Shown here piece after piece: positions 16,365 to 24,809 of a stretch of DNA of 64,000 bases (its first letter is position 1; each line of letters opens with the position of its first letter). Where the stretch lies: positions 77,183 to 141,182 of the forward strand of contig CAYTGL010000003.1 in NCBI GenBank assembly GCA_964437335.1, given 5' to 3'. The DNA is from JAITWN01 sp964437335. Its GTDB lineage: Bacteria > Pseudomonadota > Gammaproteobacteria > SZUA-140. A program made the translations under genes and the position numbers. The notes beneath the pieces were generated by a model, which saw only the letters and a list, made by a program, of their open reading frames with translations, ran no database searches and was not told the origin of the DNA.

Positions 16365-17471
16365 ATGCGAAAATTCCTTTTTTTCCCCGCTGCTGCCGCG
16401 CTTCTCGTGGCTGGCCCGGTACCGGCCGCGATGGATTTGTACGGCGCGGCCCATCTGTCGCTCGACGTCGTCAACAACAGCGACCCGGATCCGGCCAACG
16501 AGAAGACCGCGCTGTCGATCACCAGCAATCACTCGCACATCGGCCTGCGCGGGCGTGAGGTCGTCAGCGACGCGCTCGCGCTGCGCTGGCAGTACGAGAC
16601 GATCGTCGACCTCGACGACGGCGGCTGGGGCGAGGGCCGGGACAGTTTTGTCGCGCTCGAGAGCCGTCTCGGCATGCTGCTCGCCGGCCGCCATGTGACG
16701 CCGTATCGCGCGCTGACCGACCGCCTCGACATCTTCTTCGAGACCCGCGCCGACTACAGCGCGGTGATCGGCTCGATCGACGGCGACCCGGTGTTCCATC
16801 ACAGGGCGCGCAACATCGTCTATTACACGTCCCCGGAATTCAAGGGCATCCGTTTCGATCTCGCGTATATCGCCAGCCAGGAAAACGACAATCTGCCGAT
16901 CAGTGACGAGGAGACCGACCTCAACGGCTACAGCACGTCGCTGCGCTTCGAACATGGGCGGTTCTACGCCGGCCTTGCCTATGAGCTGCTCGGGCGCGCG
17001 AGCGCTCCGGGGCAGGACGATGCGAAGGCAACCAAAGCCGCATTGGGCTGGGACTTCGGCCAGGGCACGCAGGCCGCGCTGATCTGGGAGGATGCCGGCA
17101 ATGGTGTTACGGCCGGCGGCCGCGAGCAGCGCCGCGAGGCCTGGTATGTCAACCTGGCCCATGTCGCCGGCAATTTCACCTGGAAGATTGCCTACGGCAT
17201 GCTGGACGAACTGGAGTCTGCTCCGGACAGTGGCGCGCAACTGGTCACCGCCGGTTTCTCGTATGCGCTGTCCCCGCGCACCGAGCTGTATGTGCTCGCG
17301 GCGGGGATGATCAACGATGACAATGCGCAATACGGTCTGCAGCCCTACCATGACGATGTCGTTCAAATACCGGGCGAACCCGGGACCGGCTCGATCCCGG
17401 CCGCGGCACCGGGCAGGAACGTCAGCACGCTGTCGGGAGGCGTGATACATCGTTTCGATATCGGGCTTTAG
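16365..17471 (+). CDS. Gram-negative general porin (trimeric type)
   Basis: The 368-residue product has a signal peptide (MRKFLFFPAAAALLVAGPVPA) followed by MDLYGAAHLSLDVV, the first strand typical of the OmpC/PorA-like porin family. SRLGMLLAGRHVTPYRALTDRLDIF corresponds to the constriction loop region, where arginines and acidic residues gather. It ends FDIGL rather than with phenylalanine. GGAG at 16350-16353 precedes the ATG. It differs from the neighbouring barrel, so the two are not a recent duplication. It lies directly upstream of the multihaem cytochrome cluster; a functional link is possible but unproven. Confidence 0.82.
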   Translation: MRKFLFFPAAAALLVAGPVPAAMDLYGAAHLSLDVVNNSDPDPANEKTALSITSNHSHIGLRGREVVSDALALRWQYETIVDLDDGGWGEGRDSFVALESRLGMLLAGRHVTPYRALTDRLDIFFETRADYSAVIGSIDGDPVFHHRARNIVYYTSPEFKGIRFDLAYIASQENDNLPISDEETDLNGYSTSLRFEHGRFYAGLAYELLGRASAPGQDDAKATKAALGWDFGQGTQAALIWEDAGNGVTAGGREQRREAWYVNLAHVAGNFTWKIAYGMLDELESAPDSGAQLVTAGFSYALSPRTELYVLAAGMINDDNAQYGLQPYHDDVVQIPGEPGTGSIPAAAPGRNVSTLSGGVIHRFDIGL

Positions 17472-17617
17472 CGCCGCCGGTGGTCGCGGGTCCAGGGGCG
17501 CGACAGACGTCCCAGGCTTATCGAAATGTCCCGGTCATTATGCTAAAGTCGCAACACAATCACGGCATTGGTGATCAGCCGGTGATCCGGCCAGAGGGGG
17601 GAGGTCAAGGTACTACG

Positions 17618-18457
17618 ATGAGAGGGGATCACCGTACCTGCAGTCGATACTGGATCATCCGGGGAGTGGCGCTCGCGCTGCTCGTGATCGCGCAGGGCGC
17701 GACGGCCGGAATCTTCAATACCAAGCACAACCTCGGCGGCACCGGCGTCAATGCCGCGAGCAACTTCAGCGGCACCTCCGAGATCTGCGTGTTCTGCCAT
17801 ACGCCGCACGGCGCCGACGCGACCGCCGCGGTGCCGTTGTGGAACCGCAATCTGACCCCGGGCGCCGCCTACACCACCTATGACCAGCTCGGCTCGACGA
17901 CGCTCGATGCCGAGATCGAGCCGGTCGGTTCGGTCTCGCTGGCCTGCCTGTCGTGCCATGACGGGACGCAGGCAATGGATGCGCTGATCAACGAGCCCGG
18001 CTCGGGCGCCGAGAACTGGGCGTTTCGCACCGGCGTCTGGAGCGGGCAGGCCGCGACCGTCGGCGGCCGGCTCGGCCCGGTCGATGTCATCACGAATCTC
18101 GGCACGGACCTGACCGACGATCATCCGATCGGTATTCAGTACGCCGGCGGCGGTTATGCGCTGTCGAACCCGTTCGGCCCCGGCCGCGATCCGGACTTCA
18201 ACCAGGCTGAGAGCAAAATCGTCGGAGCGAGCCGCATCTGGTGGGTCAATACGACGACCGAAGGCGGCACCTCTGATTTCGAGCGGACCGACATGAAGCT
18301 GTACACCCGGTCCGCGACCCGCGGGGTCTTCGTCGGCGAGCCGCAACCCTATGTCGAATGCGCATCCTGTCACGATCCTCATGTCGACCAGAACCCCCTG
18401 TTCCTGCGGGTCGATCCAGCCGGCAGCGCGGTTTGTCTGACATGTCACAACAAATAA
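17618..18457 (+). CDS. Tetrahaem c-type cytochrome
   Basis: The 279-residue exported protein carries four CXXCH motifs: CVFCHTPHG, CLSCHDGT, CASCHDPH and CLTCHNK. A signal peptide spans about residues 13-30 (WIIRGVALALLVIAQGATAG). The start is ATG 17618, which has GAGGT and AAGG just before it. The layout (KHNLGG, a CHTPHG site, PLWNR, CLSCHDGT, DHPIGI, CASCHDPH) is repeated in the 11-haem protein at 26831 and the pentahaem protein at 53655-54440. It is the first gene of the cluster running to about 32.9 kb, and is probably a periplasmic or surface electron carrier. Confidence 0.9.
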   Translation: MRGDHRTCSRYWIIRGVALALLVIAQGATAGIFNTKHNLGGTGVNAASNFSGTSEICVFCHTPHGADATAAVPLWNRNLTPGAAYTTYDQLGSTTLDAEIEPVGSVSLACLSCHDGTQAMDALINEPGSGAENWAFRTGVWSGQAATVGGRLGPVDVITNLGTDLTDDHPIGIQYAGGGYALSNPFGPGRDPDFNQAESKIVGASRIWWVNTTTEGGTSDFERTDMKLYTRSATRGVFVGEPQPYVECASCHDPHVDQNPLFLRVDPAGSAVCLTCHNK

Positions 18458-18538
18458 CAGGATGCAGGATGCAAGGGTAGACGGAATCTCCGGGAACGGT
18501 GGGCATCCGGTCTCGTGGCCAGGGTTTTGAGCGATCAG

Positions 18539-19516
18539 ATGCGGACTTTTCTGACCACGACAGTGTTGCTGATGTATTGCCTCGCAGTTTCCGCGAGCGG
18601 GCAGCCCCGCGACCACGACCCCGCAGGACAGAACGGATCCCGAATATTCGCGACAGTCGGCGGCGTCGTCGTCCCGACCGAGGAATTCGAGGCAAATTTC
18701 CATGCGGGCGTACGCCAGCGGTTCTACCATGGGAGCGTGCCGAAGGAGCAACTGACGGCGTTCCGCCGTGAGGTGGCTGACGAGATCATCGACCGAATTC
18801 TGTTGTTGCAGGAGGGAGAGCGTCGGGGCATCAAACCCGACTTGGAATGGGTCGACGGGGAACTCAAGGCGTGGGCCGGACGGATCGCGGCGAGTCCGGA
18901 CCCCGGCAATTCCCGGAAGGTCGTCCGTGAGCAGTTGCTGGGGGACAGCGTGATCATGCAGCTCAAGGCACGGGTCGAGGCCATTCCGGAACCCGGCGAG
19001 GCGCAGATTCGCGCCTGGTATCGGGAGAATCCCGACAAATTCACGACGCCTGAACGGTTGAGGGTATCGCTGATCCTGCTGAAGGTCGAACCGTGGTCGA
19101 GCGGTGATGTCTGGGAGGCCGCCTACAATGAGGCGCAGCGTATCATCGAGCGAGTGCGCGCCGGTGAAGATTTCGCCGCGTTGGCCAGCCTGCACTCCGC
19201 GGACGGCTCGGCGGCGCAGGGCGGCGACCTTGGTTACCTGCATCAGGGGATGCTGGCGCCGGAGGCGCAACAGGTCGTCGATGCGCTGGTTCCTGGCGAG
19301 GTCTCGGAGACGGTCCAGCTGTTGCAGGGCTTTGCGATATTCCGTCTCGAGGAGCGGGTCGCGCCAAAACTGAACGATTACGAGCAGGTGGCCGAGCGGG
19401 CGCGCGACCTCCTGCACCGCGAATTGCAGGAGCAGGCGCGCAAGCGGCTGCTCGACGAATTGCGCGCTGGGACAACAATAGAAATAAACCAGGCGGTGCT
19501 GGCGACGGACGGCTAG
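18539..19516 (+). CDS. SurA/PpiC-like parvulin peptidyl-prolyl isomerase
   Basis: The 325-residue protein has a signal sequence (MRTFLTTTVLLMYCLAVSASG), a SurA_N-like helical chaperone region (EFEANFHAG...EIIDRILLLQEG) and a parvulin domain (RVSLILLK...RVRAGEDFAALASLHSADGSAAQGGDLGYLHQGML...FAIFRLEER). Parvulins assist folding of exported proteins. Sitting between a multihaem cytochrome and an outer-membrane barrel, it is well placed as a dedicated chaperone for the barrel. GTG 18515 is an alternative start; ATG 18539 gives the better signal peptide. Confidence 0.88.
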   Translation: MRTFLTTTVLLMYCLAVSASGQPRDHDPAGQNGSRIFATVGGVVVPTEEFEANFHAGVRQRFYHGSVPKEQLTAFRREVADEIIDRILLLQEGERRGIKPDLEWVDGELKAWAGRIAASPDPGNSRKVVREQLLGDSVIMQLKARVEAIPEPGEAQIRAWYRENPDKFTTPERLRVSLILLKVEPWSSGDVWEAAYNEAQRIIERVRAGEDFAALASLHSADGSAAQGGDLGYLHQGMLAPEAQQVVDALVPGEVSETVQLLQGFAIFRLEERVAPKLNDYEQVAERARDLLHRELQEQARKRLLDELRAGTTIEINQAVLATDG

Positions 19517-19647
19517 CGGGCTGTCGGGCTTCCTCCCGTCATCGGTGAGGGGCCGTGAAATTGCAGCCTGCCGGCGTCCGGGATTCGTGCACCGGAAATA
19601 ATAACGACACAATGGTGCGGGGCGTATGAAGCGGGGCAAGTGCACTC

Positions 19648-21393
19648 ATGCTGGTCGGGAAACCTGATCTCAGTCGCCTGATTCCGGGGCTGTTCGCGGC
19701 CCTGTGGGTTGCCCAGCCGGCGGCGATGGAACGCGTCGACGTGTCGGGGAGTGTCGGCTATAACTATCGCGCGATCGTTGGCAGCTCGAGCAGTGACGCC
19801 AGCAGCAACCAGTTGCAGGCGGCAATCGGCGCACAGACCTACCTCTGGGAGCCCTGGTTTGCGACGCTGGGCGTCGGTGCCCGGCTGACGCAGGACAACA
19901 CCCGCTACGAGGGCCCCGGGTCCACGACCAACACCACGGTGCTGACCGGCGATCTCGATCTCAATGTGCTGACGCAGAGCCGTACCCCATTCTCGCTGTC
20001 GTACCGCACGAGCGACAGCCGTGTCGATACCGTGTCGCTGCCGAGTACCCTGACGACGCTCGGCGGACGGGAGTTCACGACCCGCCGTCTCACGCTGCGC
20101 CAGGCCCTTTTCAATAACCAGGGCGACCGTTTTCAAGCGCGCTACGACCGCAACACCTGGGAATCTCTCGGCGGAGAGGACTACCTCGACCAGTTGATCG
20201 GCGCCGAGATGAACGTACGCCGTCCACGCTATACGCTGATCGGCAAGACCAGCTACCAGGAGATCGAGCGTAACGTGCAGGATCTGCAGACTGACATCGT
20301 CGTCATCAATGTCGATCATTACTACCATCCGCACCGGGCGTTTCGCGTCGACACCATGGCCAGCTATTACGATTCCGAGACTCAGGTGACGCCGGCGCTG
20401 GCCAGCACAAACCTGGGTGACAGTACGCTGGACCTGACCCAGGCCTCGAGCTTTCTGTTCTGGCGCCCGCTGGACCGGCCGCTGTCGTTGAGCGCGGGTG
20501 TCCGGGTCTTCGGCCTCAATGCCGAGAACGCCGGCAATCAACTCGAGCAGACCAGCGTCACCGCGATGAGCGGTCTGTTCTACCAACTGACGAAGAATCT
20601 GCGCCTCGACGCCAATGTCGAGGGCACGGCTATCGACAATGGCGAGCAAACACAGTCCTCGCGGCAGCGGGGCGGCGCGCTGTATCAATCCGATCTCCAT
20701 GAGATCTTTGCGAAAATGACCTGGAACTGGTACACCTCGGCGTCGGTACAGCACCAGGATCTGGAGGAGCAGAGCATCTTTAACACAACGCTGCGCCTCG
20801 GTCATGACGCACAGCGCCTGTGGCTGACCCAGGGGCGCGGCACAATCCGGCTCAGCCTGAGCCAGTCGGTCAGCGGGAACCAGCAGTCCGGAGACGCCGA
20901 CCTCGCGACTCAGCATTTCGATAACTCCGGCAGCTTCTCGTGGGATCGCAGCAGCGAGGACGCGACGACGATGTTCCAGGTCACGCTGTCTGATTCCCGC
21001 GGCTACGGCGATGTGGAGGGCAGTCAGCAGTTCGCCAACGTCCAGTTCCTGCGGACCCAGACGCTCAGCGTGCGCAGCCAGTTATCCGGCAATCTGACCG
21101 TCCAGTATGTTCACCGGGACTTCATTGGAAACCGTGATGATGATACAGTAGCGGCTACCGGACAGGTGAATTACCAGCACAGGGACCTGTTCAATATCGC
21201 CCAGTTGCGATTCTACTCGGACCTGCGCATATCGCGCGCAGCGCTCGATCAGGGCATCGACCGCGCCGAGTGGGAGAACAGGCTGAGTTATGCGATCGGA
21301 TTGCTGGACACCAGCGCGAGCTGGCGTTACATCAATCTGGATAATAAAGAAAAATACAGCCTTGTGTATTTCCAGGTAACCCGGCGTTTCTGA
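19648..21393 (+). CDS. Large outer-membrane beta-barrel, candidate conduit porin
   Basis: The 581-residue product has a short signal peptide (LIPGLFAALWVAQPAAM) and then a long run of amphipathic strands rich in Tyr, Arg, Ser and Thr (for example VSGSVGYNYRAIVG, FSLSYRTSDSRVDTV, SASWRYINLDNKEKYSLVYFQVTRRF), ending in phenylalanine. The size suits a barrel of twenty or more strands, like the MtrB/PioB or Geobacter Omb porins that house cytochromes, though no motif proves that family. It contains no CXXCH. Flanking multihaem cytochromes and a prolyl isomerase support a role as the outer-membrane sheath of an electron conduit. Confidence 0.72.
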   Translation: MLVGKPDLSRLIPGLFAALWVAQPAAMERVDVSGSVGYNYRAIVGSSSSDASSNQLQAAIGAQTYLWEPWFATLGVGARLTQDNTRYEGPGSTTNTTVLTGDLDLNVLTQSRTPFSLSYRTSDSRVDTVSLPSTLTTLGGREFTTRRLTLRQALFNNQGDRFQARYDRNTWESLGGEDYLDQLIGAEMNVRRPRYTLIGKTSYQEIERNVQDLQTDIVVINVDHYYHPHRAFRVDTMASYYDSETQVTPALASTNLGDSTLDLTQASSFLFWRPLDRPLSLSAGVRVFGLNAENAGNQLEQTSVTAMSGLFYQLTKNLRLDANVEGTAIDNGEQTQSSRQRGGALYQSDLHEIFAKMTWNWYTSASVQHQDLEEQSIFNTTLRLGHDAQRLWLTQGRGTIRLSLSQSVSGNQQSGDADLATQHFDNSGSFSWDRSSEDATTMFQVTLSDSRGYGDVEGSQQFANVQFLRTQTLSVRSQLSGNLTVQYVHRDFIGNRDDDTVAATGQVNYQHRDLFNIAQLRFYSDLRISRAALDQGIDRAEWENRLSYAIGLLDTSASWRYINLDNKEKYSLVYFQVTRRF

Positions 21394-21461
21394 CCGCCAG
21401 CGGCCGGGGGGCCGCCAAAGACTACAATAATTATCTGCATATCCATGAGGAGAGGTTAGTC

Positions 21462-21920
21462 ATGTCACCAAATATCGCGCGGAATCCTGTCCGCTTTTCG
21501 CTGATAGCGGGACTCCTGGTCGGCCTGTGGATGTGGGCCGCGGCTCCTGGCCCGGCGCATGCCGAATACGGCGACGTTGTCATCAACAACTTTGCCGATG
21601 CCGCCAATATGCGTCCGGTAGTGTTCCCGCACTGGTTCCACCGGGTACGCTTCCGCTGCAAGGTCTGCCATGCCGACCTCGGCTTCGAATTCAAGGCCGG
21701 CGGCAACAAGATCACGATGGCGAAGATCATCGACGGCCAGTTTTGCGGCGCGTGCCACAATGGCGAGATCGCCTGGTCGGTCGAAAACTGCGCGATGTGT
21801 CATTCCGGCATTCCCGGCACGCCGACCCACATTCACGGCAGCACCATTCAGCGTCTGGTCGCGCCGGCGCACAGGCCGCTGGATCCCGCAGCGACCGCCG
21901 GCCAGCCGCCCCGGCAATGA
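21462..21920 (+). CDS. Trihaem c-type cytochrome (c7-like)
   Basis: The 152-residue precursor has a signal peptide ending AHA and three haem sites, CKVCH, CGACH and CAMCH, in about 100 mature residues. The PHWFHRVRFRCKVCH arrangement, with histidines ahead of the first haem that could be axial ligands, resembles the cytochrome c7/c3 family. GGAGAGG precedes the ATG. It is likely a small periplasmic shuttle feeding the barrel-cytochrome complex. The next trihaem cytochrome follows after 20 bases. Confidence 0.88.
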   Translation: MSPNIARNPVRFSLIAGLLVGLWMWAAAPGPAHAEYGDVVINNFADAANMRPVVFPHWFHRVRFRCKVCHADLGFEFKAGGNKITMAKIIDGQFCGACHNGEIAWSVENCAMCHSGIPGTPTHIHGSTIQRLVAPAHRPLDPAATAGQPPRQ

Positions 21921-21940
21921 ACGGTGAGGGGAAGCAGATC

Positions 21941-22606
21941 ATGAAAACATTCAAGCGCAACGGTTTTATCGTGGGTGTGTCCGCGGTCGCACTGGTCATC
22001 GCGTTTACGTGGCAGGGACAGGCCGCGGTCGCTGATGCAGGCGCCCCGCTGATGATGGCCGAAGTCGGTGCGGCGAATACCTTCAACCGCAATCTGAAGA
22101 AGTATGAAGTGAACGAGAAGCCAGCGGATTCAGGCATCCACGATCCCTCCAATGAGGCGACGCATCGCCTCCAGCCGCCGAAAGAGGCCTACCAGGGTCT
22201 GCCGACCACCAAATTCGGCAACCATGTCGACTGGGTCAAGGCGATCGACGAGAAGTTGCTGCGCCCGCGCTGGGATCGCGTCAACTCCGAAGATGAGCCC
22301 TTCGTCATGGATCTCGATATCCATCGCCCGGTCAGGGCATCGGTCCCGGATGTCATCTTTCCGCACCGCCAGCACACCGAGTGGCTTTTCTGCTCTAATT
22401 GTCATCCGCGGATCTTCACGCCGCAGCGGCTCTCGAACCAGATCAGCATGTCCGCGATCCTGCTCGGAGAGAAGTGCGGAGTCTGTCATGGCAAGGTGGC
22501 ATTCCCGATCAATATCAATACATGCACGAAGTGTCACTCGAAGCCGAAACCGGCAGACTGGACGCCGCCACTCAGCGAGGCGACAGTGAACAATCCATGG
22601 AGATAA
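21941..22606 (+). CDS. Trihaem c-type cytochrome with long N-terminal region
   Basis: The 221-residue precursor starts MKTFKRNGFIVGVSAVALVI, and its three haem sites (CSNCH, CGVCH, CTKCH) lie in the last 80 residues. The sequence FPHRQHTEWLFCSNCHP is closely matched by FPHLQHTEWLTCANCHP in the protein encoded at 24204, and GIHDPSNEATHRLQ in its N-terminal half by GIHDPNGEAVGRLQ, so the two are paralogues. GAGGGG lies nine bases before ATG 21941; ATG 21917 is an alternative start. The haem-free N-terminal half may bind a partner. Confidence 0.87.
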   Translation: MKTFKRNGFIVGVSAVALVIAFTWQGQAAVADAGAPLMMAEVGAANTFNRNLKKYEVNEKPADSGIHDPSNEATHRLQPPKEAYQGLPTTKFGNHVDWVKAIDEKLLRPRWDRVNSEDEPFVMDLDIHRPVRASVPDVIFPHRQHTEWLFCSNCHPRIFTPQRLSNQISMSAILLGEKCGVCHGKVAFPININTCTKCHSKPKPADWTPPLSEATVNNPWR

Positions 22607-22657
22607 GGCTGCTCGCGGGTGATTGCCCTGGCGGGCGCGGGTAGCGCGAGGGCAGCA

Positions 22658-24196
22658 ATGCCATATCGTTTCGGCGCCTGGCTGTTGTCAGCAGGTCTGG
22701 CGGTTGTGCTGTCGGCCTGCGCGACTATAGGAGAGGATGTGTCACAGACCGCACGCGTCGTCGAGGTCGAAGCTATCGTCGATGAGGCGCCGGAGTCCCA
22801 CCCGGGGTCCCGCCAGGACGAGATCTTCCATGCGCGCGTGAGCGTCGCCATGATCCCGCTGCAGCAGATGTCTCCTGAATCACCGCCTGATACTGACGTA
22901 CTCGCGGCTGCCGCGGTAACCGGCGGGGGACGGCCTGCCGCGCTGGCCGTCATCTCATCGTCACCGTTCGAATTCAATGTCTCGGATGCGGAAAAGGACC
23001 GGGCCCATCCCTTCTTCGGCGTTGGCCATACCCGGGGCTTTGTCGTAAATGGCGAGCAGGGCAAGGCGCTGGTCGTCGTTCGTGGCAAGACCTATGCGTT
23101 CAACGTGGCTACCGGAATCCAGCACGATTTCTATCTGTCCCTCAGCGAGGTGGGTTGGGGCGCGGCTGCCTGGACCAGCGGTGTCAGCGGTCAGTTCATC
23201 TACCAGGGACAAGTAACGTTCATGCCGCAGGCCGACGCGCCGGATCTGCTGTATTACCAGTGCCGCAATCACCGGAACATGGGCGGCGCGATCCATGTCG
23301 TCGATGCAGCCGACGAGGAACGGGTGCGCGCCGAGCTTGCGGCCGCGCGCATCAAGGCGGCGCCGGTCATCACCGAATCTCCTGCGCCTGCCGTTGCCAA
23401 GGCCGCCGTTACAGAGGCCGAAGTCAGGCAGAAGATCGATTTCGCCGAAATGTTCGTCAACACATCCGCTGCCGCCGACCGGATCCGGGAGAGTGGTATC
23501 GAGGCCGCGCTCGACCTGCACCGCGCGGCACGCCAAAACTACCTGGATGCCCGGGTTGCCGCCGACCGCGGCGATCTCGACGTCGCGTTGCTGCTTGCCG
23601 ATGAGTCGATGCGCATAATGAGCGAGGCTTCACTGTATGTCCCGCGGGATATCGAGGGGGAGGCCCAGCGGGCACAGTTCGAGACATTCTATGAAGGCGC
23701 CCGGACCTTCCGCGATTCGTATAACAGCAACGTCGAGCATATGCTCAAGCGCGATCGCAGCAAGGTCCGGCAGGTCGACCTGAAGCAGATCGATCAGGCA
23801 ATGGCGCGCGCCCGGTCACTTGCCGGGGACGGGCAATTTGCCGATGCGATCGCGCTATTGACCGACGTGCAGAACACGCTGACGCGCGCATTGACCGAAA
23901 TGCTGGCCGATGAAACCATTACCTACGATCTGGTCTTCGAGACGCCGCGCGAGGAATATGAGTACGAGCTGTCCCGTTATGAAAGCTTTGAACGATTGGT
24001 GCCGATCGCGATCGAACAGAAACAGCCGACGGAGCAGTCGAAAGAACTGATGATGCGTTCCGTCGACCGGGCGAAGGAAATCCGGGGGCTCGTCGATGCG
24101 GAAGTTGCGCGCGGCAATTATCAAGAGGCGATCCTGATGTTGCAGGGTGCGACCAGCCATATTCAGCGCGCGCTGCAGATCGTCGGCGTGAGGTGA
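22658..24196 (+). CDS. Lipoprotein with cupredoxin-like domain and helical C-terminal half
   Basis: The 512-residue product starts MPYRFGAWLLSAGLAVVLSAC, a lipoprotein signal with cysteine at about residue 21. Residues of about 120-215 form a cupredoxin-like domain: GHTRGFVVNGEQG, LVVVRGKTYAFNV, IQHDFYLS and YYQCRNHRNMGGAIHVVD. The last has the Cys-x2-His-x2-Met spacing of amicyanin-type type 1 copper sites, and the histidine of IQHDFY could be the other ligand. The remaining 290 residues are charged and helical without a recognised domain. It has no haem motif yet lies between two trihaem cytochrome genes. A copper electron carrier is plausible; loss of copper with retention of the fold cannot be excluded. 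Confidence 0.68.
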   Translation: MPYRFGAWLLSAGLAVVLSACATIGEDVSQTARVVEVEAIVDEAPESHPGSRQDEIFHARVSVAMIPLQQMSPESPPDTDVLAAAAVTGGGRPAALAVISSSPFEFNVSDAEKDRAHPFFGVGHTRGFVVNGEQGKALVVVRGKTYAFNVATGIQHDFYLSLSEVGWGAAAWTSGVSGQFIYQGQVTFMPQADAPDLLYYQCRNHRNMGGAIHVVDAADEERVRAELAAARIKAAPVITESPAPAVAKAAVTEAEVRQKIDFAEMFVNTSAAADRIRESGIEAALDLHRAARQNYLDARVAADRGDLDVALLLADESMRIMSEASLYVPRDIEGEAQRAQFETFYEGARTFRDSYNSNVEHMLKRDRSKVRQVDLKQIDQAMARARSLAGDGQFADAIALLTDVQNTLTRALTEMLADETITYDLVFETPREEYEYELSRYESFERLVPIAIEQKQPTEQSKELMMRSVDRAKEIRGLVDAEVARGNYQEAILMLQGATSHIQRALQIVGVR

Positions 24197-24203
24197 TCGA
24201 ACG

Positions 24204-24809
24204 ATGATGACTGCGAAATCCGCAAAGGGTCACCCGGTGAATGTCTGGGGCATTGCCTTGCTGGTGCTGGTCTGCCTGTTATTCGGCATGACCGCCGTCA
24301 AGGCCCAGCAGGCGCCCGGATGGCAGCGTGCCGGCGTACATTTCCAGCTGAATGGCGACATTGCCCCGGTTGCGCAGGACGGCATCCACGATCCCAACGG
24401 GGAAGCAGTCGGGCGCTTACAGGATCCCTACGATTCGATGGCGAAATTCCCGCGCGATTCCGCGGGCATCATCGACTGGGTCAGGACCCTGAGCCGCGAC
24501 CTGATCGATCCGCGCCAGAGCCGGGACGGCTCCCTGCAGATGTTCACCGTCGACTTCGACATCCTCTTCCAGAATACCCAGTCCATGCCCTGGGTCAGGT
24601 TCCCGCATCTCCAGCACACCGAATGGCTGACCTGCGCTAACTGTCATCCCGTGCCATTCATTCCGAAGAAAGGCGCCAATCCGATCAGAATGTCGGCGAT
24701 CATTCAGGGAGAGTTTTGCGGACTGTGTCATGGCCGCGTCGCTTTCCCCCCCACAATGAACTGCGGCAGATGCCACTCCGTCTCTCCAGAAGTCACCTCG
24801 CTGCGCTGA
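24204..24809 (+). CDS. Trihaem c-type cytochrome, paralogue of the 21941 gene product
   Basis: This 201-residue precursor has an N-terminal hydrophobic signal (VWGIALLVLVCLLFGMTAVKA) and three haem sites (CANCH, CGLCH, CGRCH). GIHDPNGEAVGRLQ, DWVRTLSRDLIDPR, QHTEWLTCANCHP and RMSAIIQGEFCGLCHGRVAFP align with the product of the gene at 21941. The two paralogues flank the copper-motif lipoprotein gene. The 3' end overlaps the next lipoprotein gene by 40 bases, an unusually long overlap. Confidence 0.87.
   Translation: MMTAKSAKGHPVNVWGIALLVLVCLLFGMTAVKAQQAPGWQRAGVHFQLNGDIAPVAQDGIHDPNGEAVGRLQDPYDSMAKFPRDSAGIIDWVRTLSRDLIDPRQSRDGSLQMFTVDFDILFQNTQSMPWVRFPHLQHTEWLTCANCHPVPFIPKKGANPIRMSAIIQGEFCGLCHGRVAFPPTMNCGRCHSVSPEVTSLR

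Noticed and set aside
17543..19645. A 700-codon minus-strand open frame opposite the first cytochrome and isomerase genes
   Set aside because: The plus strand encodes clear haem motifs and a parvulin domain; the minus frame shows only shadow composition and no recognisable features.
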